Assembly (NCBI GenBank): GCA_039029935.1
Contig: JBCCFC010000056.1
Span: forward strand, 1-21,162
Length of the DNA stretch: 21,162 nt
Direction: 5' to 3'
Source: G039029935 sp039029935
Lineage (GTDB): Bacteria; Chloroflexota; Anaerolineae; Caldilineales; Caldilineaceae
Positions 8,701 to 15,815 of the stretch are shown in pieces (the stretch's first letter is position 1; the number at the start of each line of letters is the position of its first letter). The notes below the pieces were generated by a model, which searched no databases, was not told the origin of the DNA, and saw only the letters and a program-made list of their open reading frames with translations. The position numbers and the translations under genes were made by a program.

Positions 8701-9499
8701 CCTGTTTATGGCGGATAGCTTGTATAATCCGTTTCGTAAAATGACCATTCTCAACAATTTAGGATTATCAACGCAAGCAACAGGTCAATGGAACAAAGCA
8801 GTTGCCCGATGGCAAGAAGGGCTAAAAACAGCATCTGATTTGGGTCATGTACATCACCAAGCCATGTTTATGCTCAATATCGGGATGATCAAATTGTATC
8901 AAGGTCATCATGATGAGGCTCTCACACTCTTTACCCAAAGCGAGTCAATTGCCAAAAAGAATCATCTGTATTTTTATCAACTGGCAGGTCTGTTAAATAT
9001 TGCCATGACGTATCTACAAAAGAAACATATAGACCATGCCCAAGTGCAACTAGCGGAGGCCGAACAACTTGCCCATGCGATTGACGCAACTGTTAACTTG
9101 CCAGAGTTGTATCGTCTTAAATCCCAAACGTATCTGCTTGAAGGTCAATTGGAGAAAGCACAATCAGAGCTAAATAAAGCACTGGCGTTGTCATCGTCTA
9201 TGCGGATGAAAATCGAGCATGGGAAAAATTTACGTGTTCAAGCTGCCATCTTTCAGACACAAAAAGATTATTCAGCCGCATTGGACGCGCTTCATCATAG
9301 CCTGATCCGTGTTGAAGATGATATGTATGAGGCAGCGTTGACAAAGCGTCTGTTGGGCGAAGTTTTGATGAATGTACCAGATGCCTATCAACAGGCTGAA
9401 GCGTATTTGAATGAGGCCCAAGCAACCTTTGTAGAGCTAGCCATTGCTGAAAAAAAACAGACAACAATGGATTTAGGCTGGGAACGAATTTTTTATTGA
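5774..9499 (+). CDS. CHAT protease-STAND NTPase-TPR protein (module copy 2)
   Basis: A cytoplasmic protein of 1241 residues without a signal peptide. The N-terminal third is a CHAT (caspase HetF-associated with TPRs) domain. It has the usual lead-in LPWEYLYDP, a catalytic His in HFVGHG (H239), and a catalytic Cys in LVVLNACQTA (C284), so both dyad residues are intact. After a Pro-rich linker near 380-395 comes a P-loop STAND NTPase with Walker A GMAGVGKT (429-436, K435), Walker B LLCLDNF (D531) and an LITR sensor-like motif. A winged-helix-like segment follows, then a long TPR array from about 757 to 1225. In known relatives, ligand binding by the TPR arm triggers NTP-dependent oligomerisation and activates the protease; the substrate here is unknown. 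The ATG at 5774 has no clear ribosome-binding site. The exported LRR/zincin gene lies 105 bases downstream, as in module 1. Confidence 0.9.
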   Translation: MNQKSTQLTRAKNVCTHNESIYEDFELLIGSGNDTIGEYTITVVESPAGEATEIMTLDPTNYEVEDMLAALAERDTDATFLTEFGTFLFEELFVGDIGKLYYASLNIVRAQEKRLRIRLNIKAPELAALPWEYLYDPEEELFLATASDTALVRYVSMRVSHRAKAAQISPPLRILVVVSNPVDLHQLNFEQEKELIEDALQEWVDQGRVEIQILEHAIISKINHAIRSFAPHVFHFVGHGLFEDDTAYVVLEDEDDHAHPVDERTFRNFFTSADETRLVVLNACQTATLSSSQPLVGLAPRLLQRRVPAVVAMQYPIADSASLVFAREFYRSIALGYSTEAAISEARRGMFMDVDGAELDWGVPVLFLRAKDGQLFELVEDEETQTALDIPPPPEPTTPPSTDGFIGRIQELGFYESRMAETNFAVIAGMAGVGKTMLAATLVKRLIAYSQDGVMPTYQPEKVFWHTFHQGEDVYALIWQLAGFLSWNGQPEIWLMLQSTQQSNAQLPPAEILINYLFQYLKGKNYLLCLDNFHYLYDNVQDDADLQLFVERLYDLVTEGEIAAMLITRLVPNFIHFRQAFKPLKGLNPSDVQTLLDKREVELGDDLFEHLYDTTQGNAQLLTIAIDTLKRVRDPEQFIRRLPNARTIEHYLLHEWDNSLNDLERKIQSGLAVLGIASTRDAIEVLIDQTNLRRVLYAMCDRFLIWRERYQELDVVNMAAQDLYRYEQRDYLEDRYNHHAIMRRFYYEQPSRRQRREMHLRAAEYYEYEEENIFQAAKHYFRGQKYDVAAELLVNREHSMMLVNRGLKNPLLDLLTDLIQYKLAPETKARMYIALGRFAPQDDLTSSTALLQNALDILQQLPPSEEIQLYEAETCLYLANRLHHGGQQQEAIACCERGLDALGEQVWPLKAELMLAYGRILTETGKFEAAAEIVQETERYIGHRSSALRLDHTILQAHLLFYQGKLIEQAQVMAGALFMADSLYNPFRKMTILNNLGLSTQATGQWNKAVARWQEGLKTASDLGHVHHQAMFMLNIGMIKLYQGHHDEALTLFTQSESIAKKNHLYFYQLAGLLNIAMTYLQKKHIDHAQVQLAEAEQLAHAIDATVNLPELYRLKSQTYLLEGQLEKAQSELNKALALSSSMRMKIEHGKNLRVQAAIFQTQKDYSAALDALHHSLIRVEDDMYEAALTKRLLGEVLMNVPDAYQQAEAYLNEAQATFVELAIAEKKQTTMDLGWERIFY

Positions 9500-9584
9500 G
9501 CGTGGAAGCAAAAATCCGTTACTTTCCTCAATCCGTTGTTGTATGCTTCCAATTATTTTCTCGGTTCTACGTTAAAACAAATTC

Positions 9585-9592
9585 AAAGAGGA
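9585..9592 (+). promoter_or_regulatory. Ribosome-binding site deciding the start at 9605
   Basis: AAAGAGGA lies about 12 bases before the ATG at 9605. The frame is open upstream to a TTG at 9536, but those 23 codons have no ribosome-binding site and would sit before an otherwise normal signal peptide, so 9605 is preferred. A weak stem-loop (GGAAGCA 9504-9510 with TGCTTCC 9544-9550) lies between the preceding stop codon and this site. Confidence 0.6.
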
Positions 9593-9604
9593 ATACATCG
9601 GCAC

Positions 9605-12600
9605 ATGAACCCAACAAAACATCTACAGAATCGTTTAAAACCATCTACCATTATTTTCACCTTACTCATAGGCGGATTTCTCACCGTTGGTAGCTTCCTG
9701 CTGGAACCGCAGGTAAGTTTGGGGGAGGTGATTTCAGATCAGCCTGCACTCGAACAGAATCGTATCGCACCATCTCAAGTAACAACATATGGCCGTGTGA
9801 ATTCACCTAGCGGCCTTAAAGTTCTGAGTGGTCCTAGTTTGGATAGCACGATTCATCTAACACTCAATGATGGCGCGCAAGTCCAAATCATCGACATCAG
9901 CGAGGACAATGAATGGTATCGCATTTGTTGTATTGAGGACGTTGACAATACACCCATTGATACGGGCAACGATGTCCTATGGATACAGGCTGAATTTGTG
10001 ACGATTCTGCCCGTTGTATATGACTGCAATCAGGTGAGCGACATTTCGCGCAATGAGTGCCGTGTATTGGTTGCACTCTATAACGATTTGGGTGGATTTA
10101 ACTGGATTAATAGAAACAACTGGCTGATTAGTAACACATCCTGCAATTGGTTTGGTGTCATCTGTGATTTTGCGAGTGGGGATTCACCATTCTCACAGAC
10201 AGTTGTGGGCATCGAACTGCCTATCAACAATTTGAAAGGTCAAATGCTTGGCGGCTTTCTCGGTGTACCCAATCTGCGCACACTTATTTTATACGGAAAT
10301 CAGATTACAGGGGCAATACCAAGCAATTTTAACGCATTGCCATCCTTGATAGAGTTGCGTCTGAATCAAAATCAATTAACGGGTAATATTCCCGATACGT
10401 TAGGGGATCTGCCGAATCTAAATGAACTGCGTCTGGGCGACAACCAGCTAACAGGGACTATCCCTGCAACACTTGGCAACTTGAACAACCTAACGGGTCT
10501 TGCACTCAATGACAATCAACTGACGGGAAAAATTCCATCAGAGTTGGGCAACCTAGAAAAGCTGACCTTCATTGCCCTCCAGAACAATCAGTTGACAGAT
10601 ACAATCCCTGCCGAGCTAGGCAAGCTATCGGCCATCACCTCGCTCCGACTTGACCGGAATCAACTTTCGGGCGAGATTCCCGCAGCACTAGCGGACCTCA
10701 ATAACGTAGACACCCTCGACCTCTCTACCAACGAGTTGAGTGGTCAGATTCCAGAAGAATTGGGCAGTTTATCCGCATTGCAAGAACTGCATCTATATAA
10801 CAATCAACTGAGCGGAGAGATACCCGACTCATTGGCAAACCTCGACCTATTGCGTGAATTCTCACTTGCCAACAACCGTCTGAGTGGAAAAATCCCTGAT
10901 GGTATTTTTGGGTTAACCAACCTCACACGCATTCAGCTTTGGGACAACCAGCTAGAAGGGACATTGCCGGAAACGATCTCTCAACTGACCCAATTGCAGG
11001 AATTGAGTGTCCAAGGAAACCAGCTTACGGGTCCAATGCCCAACGCAATTGGTGAATTGACCCAACTGCATACATTGCGATTGGCAAACAACCAGTTTCA
11101 CGGGTATCTGCCCGCAGCACTGGTCAATTTGGCGATACTTGGCGAATTTACCTATGGCTACAATCGGCTCTCGCTCAAATCCACTGATCACAGTTTAAAT
11201 GAATTTTTGCAGGAAAGAACCTTTGCAGATGACCTAGCAACACAGACGATTCCGCCCACTACTGTCCAAGTCAGACCGCTTGACAGTAATACCCTCGATA
11301 TTCGCTGGACACCTGTTAGTTATACACAGGATGGTGGTCACTACAAAATTTATCTGAGTACAGATTTAGCCGATGGCTATGGCCTTGCAGGTGAGACGGC
11401 AACCATCATGGATGATGCCTATGTGGTGGAGGGATTGCGCCCCAACACCCACTACTATGTATCGGTCCGCGCCTATACGCCCCCACATGGCAACCAGCAA
11501 AATGATTTAGAAAGCACGGCTCCACCGTCAACAATTACCGTCTGCACACAGGCTGACTCAGCCGACAATAGCTGTATCCCCGCAAACAATGCGACCATCT
11601 ATCGTCTGCCCGCTGTCACCACACCGGGTATTGTCTGCGATGATTGTATTGAGGCGTTTTTTGGAACACGCGCATGGTGGCCGCTTGATGAAACGGTTAT
11701 CATTCAAGCAGAGCGTCGCTTTGAAAATGTGATCAAAAAGGATGAAAATTTTGGCACACCTATGGGCGAACCAACCATTGCAGAGGGCATGGTGGCCCAA
11801 GCGGTTGTGCTGAATGGTATAGACCAATATATTGAAGTGGCAGATCATGCGCAGATAGAGATGAGTGAGCATGATTTTTCGGTCAGCGCATGGGTACGCA
11901 CAAGCCTGAATGATGTCAAGCAGACCATTCTCGATAAACGAGGGTTCTCTGATTTTGATAACAGCGTGACCGAGACGGGTTATGCCGTCTTTTTACGCAT
12001 TGATGGCGCACCCACGCTGCGTTTGGCCGACGGAGCCAGTAATCGAGGCAACTTTAGCTCGGGGATTTCCGTCAATGACGGTGAATGGCATTTGGTGACT
12101 GTCACGGTTGATCGCAACAACCCGGCAGGCGGACGGTGGCATATTGATGGTATTTTGCGCAGCACCTTTAACCCAACGCAGATGCAAGATTCGCTGAATA
12201 ATGCGGGGAATTTGACCATTGGCCGCAATGCCATCAACGATAATGAGTTTTTTACAGGCTCACTTGATGAGGTAGAAGTCTATGAGCGTGCATTAACACC
12301 GGATGAAATTACACGTATGTATGCCGTTGGCAGCACTGGTAAGTGTAAACCCATCCATGACTGTCATCTTGCATGGGGAGTGGCGGCAACCTCATTGGCT
12401 GTGACACCGCAGGAGGTACTGGAGGGGACATCTATAGAGGCAACGCTGGAAAATGGAGACCGTCTTGCCGCCCTCCATCCCATAGCGTCAACATATTTTT
12501 ACACACTGTATTATAGTAATGCCCAACCCACAGAAACCTATCTCGATGCCCAAACCGTCATCAGTGCAGGTCTCCAACAAATTGAAATTCCGATCCAAAC

Positions 12601-14434
12601 CAACAACACCGATTTGGTCAGTACCGATTCAGTGCATATTCAAAACTACCAACAGCATAGAGCAGGCAATCAGCCAATTTTCACAAGCCACCCGTTGATG
12701 TTGCTCAATTTGGATGTGTCGCTTGAATGGGATGCAGGCAATGACACGGTGTATCTTGGGCAATTAACCGAGAGCCTACGGCGGACCTCTGACATGATCT
12801 ATGACTGGACCAATGGACAGGCGGCGTTGGGGCATATCCGCGTGTATCAGGATCGAGAGCAATGGAGTGAAGCGGATATCCGTATTTATGCCACCAACCG
12901 TCTACGCCCCAATGCCGATATTGGGGGCATCGTCAGCCGCATAATGAATGATCCAACCTTTACAGATCGTGTAGAGAATGGGCAGGTCGGGTTGGTCTAT
13001 AAACCCGGCCAAATTCGCATGGGACCCAATTGGCGACGCAATGGAGACCGCATCAATATCCCCAAAGATTGGGCAGCAGCGTTGGGGCATGAAATCGGTC
13101 ATTATATTTTCTTTTTAGATGAGAATTACAAGGGGATTGAGGGGACACCCCCCGATGATATTCGTATCTTTGAGTTGGCGGATGATGTCTGTCCAGGGGC
13201 CATGCATAACCCCTATAGCGACGACATGCATGAGTTCCATCCAACTCTAGATTGGCTCCCCGACTGCGCATTGACCTTTTCCCACGTTCACAACGGTCGC
13301 GCCGATTGGGAAACCATCCACACCTTCTATCCCTTTATCAGTCAGCCGACCACGAGCTTTGCAAACATCAACCCTGGTCCAAAAGGGCTGGCCTTGCCTC
13401 TCACCAATGTCCAGATCATGCCACCCAGCAACCTCAACAACCCAACGCTCACAAATCAGCGTGTCACCATTAACTATCGTGCCGACGGGATACAACTCTA
13501 TGAACCGGGTGATAGCACACAAGCCGTCCTTTTTGAGCAAAACCGTGTGATTGACATTGGCGTTCCCGTTCAAAACGGGCGCACCGTTGAGATTCACGCA
13601 CGAGGTATCCGCATAGGGCAACGCATTTGCATCATTGACCTCAACCAGTCGGTCAAAATGTGTGAGGATGTTGACCCCGATGATCTGACACTCACACCGA
13701 TTCAGATCAACAACTGGCAGCCAGAACTTGTCCCTGTCCCATTGACGGAACGCTCCATTGAGATTGAAGTATACAATCTGGACCAAACCCTGTTGGAGAA
13801 CGAAACACTCTATGCGCAGCTTTACCCAGAAGATGGCGATGCAGGCGAAGCGGTTGCGTTGGCCTATGATCGCGTCAACGGACACTATGCTGCAACGTTA
13901 ATCGCCGCAGCATCGACCATTGCTGGGCATGTCCATGTGTGGGTCGATGAACCCGAACCCACGCGCGAGGCAATTGTGGCCTATTCATGGCGTACAGGGG
14001 CGGAGGGCTTTGTGAGTGGTAGTGGTGGTGGCTACGCGCCCGTCATCTCTGGCGATGGTCAAGCCGTTCTGCATGGTGACATCCTCACAGAATCGGATCA
14101 AATCTATGCCATCCAAACCACCAATGTCTTACCCGCTGACCCACCAGGGCTGACGGTCGGGCAGGCGTATCGGTTGGTTGCATCACCCAACGCACCACCC
14201 GTGGTGGACAAACCGCTGGAGTTGCAATATTTGGGGGATCGGGTGACGCATGATGTGCAGGAATCATCCATGCAAGTTTACTATTGGGATGACCTCAAAG
14301 AGACGTGGGCGGCGTTGCCAACCGTATTGGACCTTGAGCAGAATAATGCGACGACGATTTTGCCTGGGGAAGGTATTTTTGTGTTGGTTGTGCCGGAGGT
14401 GACGGAGATGTACTTGCCGATTGTGGAGCAGTGA
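9605..14434 (+). CDS. Exported SH3b-LRR-FN3-LamG-zincin-like protein (module copy 2)
   Basis: A protein of 1609 residues from the ATG at 9605. A signal peptide or N-terminal anchor covers about 1-40 (K5, R10 and K12, then hydrophobic 14-33). Residues 60-134 resemble a bacterial SH3 domain (GLKVLSGPSLDS, EWYRI, WIQAEFV). An LRR N-cap (about 140-189, CNWFGVIC) leads into about 14 plant-type 24-residue LRRs (about 200-522, consensus LxxLxLxxNQLxGxIPxxL). FN3 lies at about 549-625 and LamG at about 690-918 (AWWPLDE, VEVYER). HEIGH 1162-1166 with D1172 and CPGAM1200 parallels the zincin-like site of the first copy. The C-terminus reads MYLPIVEQ. From the N-cap onward it is a paralogue of 778-5502. 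Partnered with the CHAT gene just upstream, it probably shares its transcript. Ligand, proteolysis and surface attachment are not shown by the sequence. Confidence 0.87.
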   Translation: MNPTKHLQNRLKPSTIIFTLLIGGFLTVGSFLLEPQVSLGEVISDQPALEQNRIAPSQVTTYGRVNSPSGLKVLSGPSLDSTIHLTLNDGAQVQIIDISEDNEWYRICCIEDVDNTPIDTGNDVLWIQAEFVTILPVVYDCNQVSDISRNECRVLVALYNDLGGFNWINRNNWLISNTSCNWFGVICDFASGDSPFSQTVVGIELPINNLKGQMLGGFLGVPNLRTLILYGNQITGAIPSNFNALPSLIELRLNQNQLTGNIPDTLGDLPNLNELRLGDNQLTGTIPATLGNLNNLTGLALNDNQLTGKIPSELGNLEKLTFIALQNNQLTDTIPAELGKLSAITSLRLDRNQLSGEIPAALADLNNVDTLDLSTNELSGQIPEELGSLSALQELHLYNNQLSGEIPDSLANLDLLREFSLANNRLSGKIPDGIFGLTNLTRIQLWDNQLEGTLPETISQLTQLQELSVQGNQLTGPMPNAIGELTQLHTLRLANNQFHGYLPAALVNLAILGEFTYGYNRLSLKSTDHSLNEFLQERTFADDLATQTIPPTTVQVRPLDSNTLDIRWTPVSYTQDGGHYKIYLSTDLADGYGLAGETATIMDDAYVVEGLRPNTHYYVSVRAYTPPHGNQQNDLESTAPPSTITVCTQADSADNSCIPANNATIYRLPAVTTPGIVCDDCIEAFFGTRAWWPLDETVIIQAERRFENVIKKDENFGTPMGEPTIAEGMVAQAVVLNGIDQYIEVADHAQIEMSEHDFSVSAWVRTSLNDVKQTILDKRGFSDFDNSVTETGYAVFLRIDGAPTLRLADGASNRGNFSSGISVNDGEWHLVTVTVDRNNPAGGRWHIDGILRSTFNPTQMQDSLNNAGNLTIGRNAINDNEFFTGSLDEVEVYERALTPDEITRMYAVGSTGKCKPIHDCHLAWGVAATSLAVTPQEVLEGTSIEATLENGDRLAALHPIASTYFYTLYYSNAQPTETYLDAQTVISAGLQQIEIPIQTNNTDLVSTDSVHIQNYQQHRAGNQPIFTSHPLMLLNLDVSLEWDAGNDTVYLGQLTESLRRTSDMIYDWTNGQAALGHIRVYQDREQWSEADIRIYATNRLRPNADIGGIVSRIMNDPTFTDRVENGQVGLVYKPGQIRMGPNWRRNGDRINIPKDWAAALGHEIGHYIFFLDENYKGIEGTPPDDIRIFELADDVCPGAMHNPYSDDMHEFHPTLDWLPDCALTFSHVHNGRADWETIHTFYPFISQPTTSFANINPGPKGLALPLTNVQIMPPSNLNNPTLTNQRVTINYRADGIQLYEPGDSTQAVLFEQNRVIDIGVPVQNGRTVEIHARGIRIGQRICIIDLNQSVKMCEDVDPDDLTLTPIQINNWQPELVPVPLTERSIEIEVYNLDQTLLENETLYAQLYPEDGDAGEAVALAYDRVNGHYAATLIAAASTIAGHVHVWVDEPEPTREAIVAYSWRTGAEGFVSGSGGGYAPVISGDGQAVLHGDILTESDQIYAIQTTNVLPADPPGLTVGQAYRLVASPNAPPVVDKPLELQYLGDRVTHDVQESSMQVYYWDDLKETWAALPTVLDLEQNNATTILPGEGIFVLVVPEVTEMYLPIVEQ
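10205..11170 (+). repeat. Array of about 14 leucine-rich repeats (72-bp coding units)
   Basis: Successive 24-residue units keep L..L.L..NQL.G.IP..LG.L in register, for example LRLNQNQLTGNIPDTLGDL and LRLGDNQLTGTIPATLGNL. The units are clearly homologous in protein but diverged in DNA, so this is an old, selected array and not a recent slippage product. The paralogue at 778-5502 has only about four units in the same place. Confidence 0.85.
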
Positions 14435-14788
14435 TGAATCGTCGCCCATGTTCATGCTTTGTATCAAGACCGTGGGACTGTTGAGCATCCTCCTCTCGTT
14501 GCCAAAATCCTTCTTGGGGCTGCTCGCTCCTTTGTTCATAACTCTGAGTGTTGCCAAAGGCCACCCGAACTGGCTCTACTTGCTGCCTCTATCCTCACTT
14601 TTGCTAGTGCTATTCTTCCTCCTATTCCCATTAAAGTAATGTTCAGGTAAACTGTCAGTAGATTTACCATAATAATAAGTAAATAGTGTGGAGGCAATTC
14701 ATCTCATTTTTCGTGTATGGTTATAGGTATGTTGCAACGTTGTATGCAATGCTAACCAATAAACAAAAAGTTTGAAAGGATTGGCGAC
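14435..14788. other. Intergenic region with possible operator before the protease operon
   Basis: No convincing gene is seen here; short open frames of 60-70 codons lack ribosome-binding sites and recognisable domains. The right end is AT-rich and promoter-like. At 14732-14749, TTGCA and TGCAA form an inverted pair around a CAACGTTG palindrome (14735-14742), about 40 bases before the next start codon, a plausible regulator site. AAAGGA at 14775-14780 is the ribosome-binding site for the gene at 14789. Confidence 0.35.
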
Positions 14789-15790
14789 ATGTCTTGGAAC
14801 CAAAATTTGACAAATCTACGTGACTGGTTTGCGGATCGATATATCACGGTTGATGACTCACGGGTGATTGCTGAGGATGCAAATCTTGATATCAGACGAA
14901 TTCGCTTTGATAATCAATCCATTACTAACTGGCACAATATTTTAAGGTTTGCGGACAAGCAAAGAATGGTGTCGGACCTCATTGATGTGGCACGCAAAGA
15001 AAATGTTAATGATGAGGAGTTTCTCCTACTTGCCCAAAAAGGATTGCTGACAGGGGTAAGAGGAGTCGATATCACAACTGATATTGCATGGAAAGGGATT
15101 GAAGATTCAGATCAGTTAGAAAAACTTACCAGTGGCCGGAATGCACTTCTTCCCGCTTATTTTCTTGATCTAGGGGCTAAAAAAGCTCGCTCCGTAGTAC
15201 GTGTAAAACTATCAGACGGCGGTAGCGGTTCTGGCTTTCTCACCGGGGATAATCTATTAATTACCAATTATCATGTGATTAAAAGCGAAGAAGAGGCTCA
15301 ACAAGCAAAAATCCAGTGTAATTTTCAACTAACATCTAGCTTGCATGACGCACCCATTACTGACTATAAGCTGGTACCCAATGAAGGCTTTGCTACTTCA
15401 AAAGCAGACGACTGGACCGCCGTCCGCGTCCAAGGGAATCCCAATGATAAATGGGGAGCCTTGCCCTTATTATCGACAAACCCACAGCAAGGCGAATGGC
15501 TGAATATCATTCAACATCCAAACGGCGGCCCGAAACAGATTGCATTCCACGATAACCCGATTGTCTTCGTTGATGAGAGCCGTATTCAGTACTTAACCGA
15601 TACGACTCCTGGCTCTTCGGGTTCACCCTGTTTCGATAGTAGCTGGAATGTAGTTGCACTGCATCATAGCGGTGGATACTTGCGGGAGCCAGGCACGAAA
15701 AATAACAAACGTTACTATCGCAATGAAGGGATTCATATCAATCGAGTAATTGCTGGGCTGGTTGATGCTGGGCTACGAGATGCCTCATAA
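14789..15790 (+). CDS. EAD1-like effector-associated domain fused to trypsin-like serine protease
   Basis: A cytoplasmic protein of 333 residues with no signal peptide. Residues about 6-90 fit effector-associated domain 1: an all-helical adaptor with DSRVIAEDANLDIRRI, a conserved NWHNIL and LIDVARKE. Such domains dock effectors onto STAND NTPase sensors carrying the same domain. Residues about 135-330 form a trypsin-fold peptidase with the whole triad visible: H162 in LLITNYHVI, D208 in ADDWTAV (D207 is adjacent), and S277 in PGSSGSPCFD. The lack of a secretion signal makes an intracellular toxic or signalling protease more likely than a digestive one. The start is supported by AAAGGA eight bases upstream. 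The metallopeptidase gene begins 25 bases downstream and is probably co-transcribed. None of the STAND proteins in the window shows a matching EAD, so the partner may lie elsewhere. Confidence 0.88.
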   Translation: MSWNQNLTNLRDWFADRYITVDDSRVIAEDANLDIRRIRFDNQSITNWHNILRFADKQRMVSDLIDVARKENVNDEEFLLLAQKGLLTGVRGVDITTDIAWKGIEDSDQLEKLTSGRNALLPAYFLDLGAKKARSVVRVKLSDGGSGSGFLTGDNLLITNYHVIKSEEEAQQAKIQCNFQLTSSLHDAPITDYKLVPNEGFATSKADDWTAVRVQGNPNDKWGALPLLSTNPQQGEWLNIIQHPNGGPKQIAFHDNPIVFVDESRIQYLTDTTPGSSGSPCFDSSWNVVALHHSGGYLREPGTKNNKRYYRNEGIHINRVIAGLVDAGLRDAS

Positions 15791-15799
15791 CAAACTAAT

Positions 15800-15805
15800 A
15801 AGGAG
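15800..15805 (+). promoter_or_regulatory. Ribosome-binding site deciding the start at 15816
   Basis: AAGGAG is placed ten bases before the ATG at 15816. A longer open frame begins at 15750 inside the upstream gene, but that start has no such site and would add 22 unrelated residues. Confidence 0.75.
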
Positions 15806-15815
15806 TTTATCACTG

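Noticed and set aside
9536..9604. Upstream extension of the second LRR/zincin gene to a TTG
   Set aside because: It would add 23 residues before a normal signal peptide. The ATG at 9605 has a ribosome-binding site.
10205..11170. CRISPR-like or satellite repeat
   Set aside because: The periodicity is 72 bases of coding LRR with diverged DNA units in one continuous frame, not direct repeats with spacers.
13247..13885. Antisense frame of 212 codons in the second LRR/zincin gene
   Set aside because: Same reason: a shadow of a clearly conserved sense gene, with no ribosome-binding site.
14421..14650. Two overlapping small hydrophobic frames after the second LRR/zincin gene
   Set aside because: No ribosome-binding site, no homology I recognise, and one begins inside the preceding gene. 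Hydrophobicity alone is not enough.
15750..15815. Upstream start of the metallopeptidase gene overlapping the trypsin gene
   Set aside because: AAGGAG ten bases before 15816 marks the better start.
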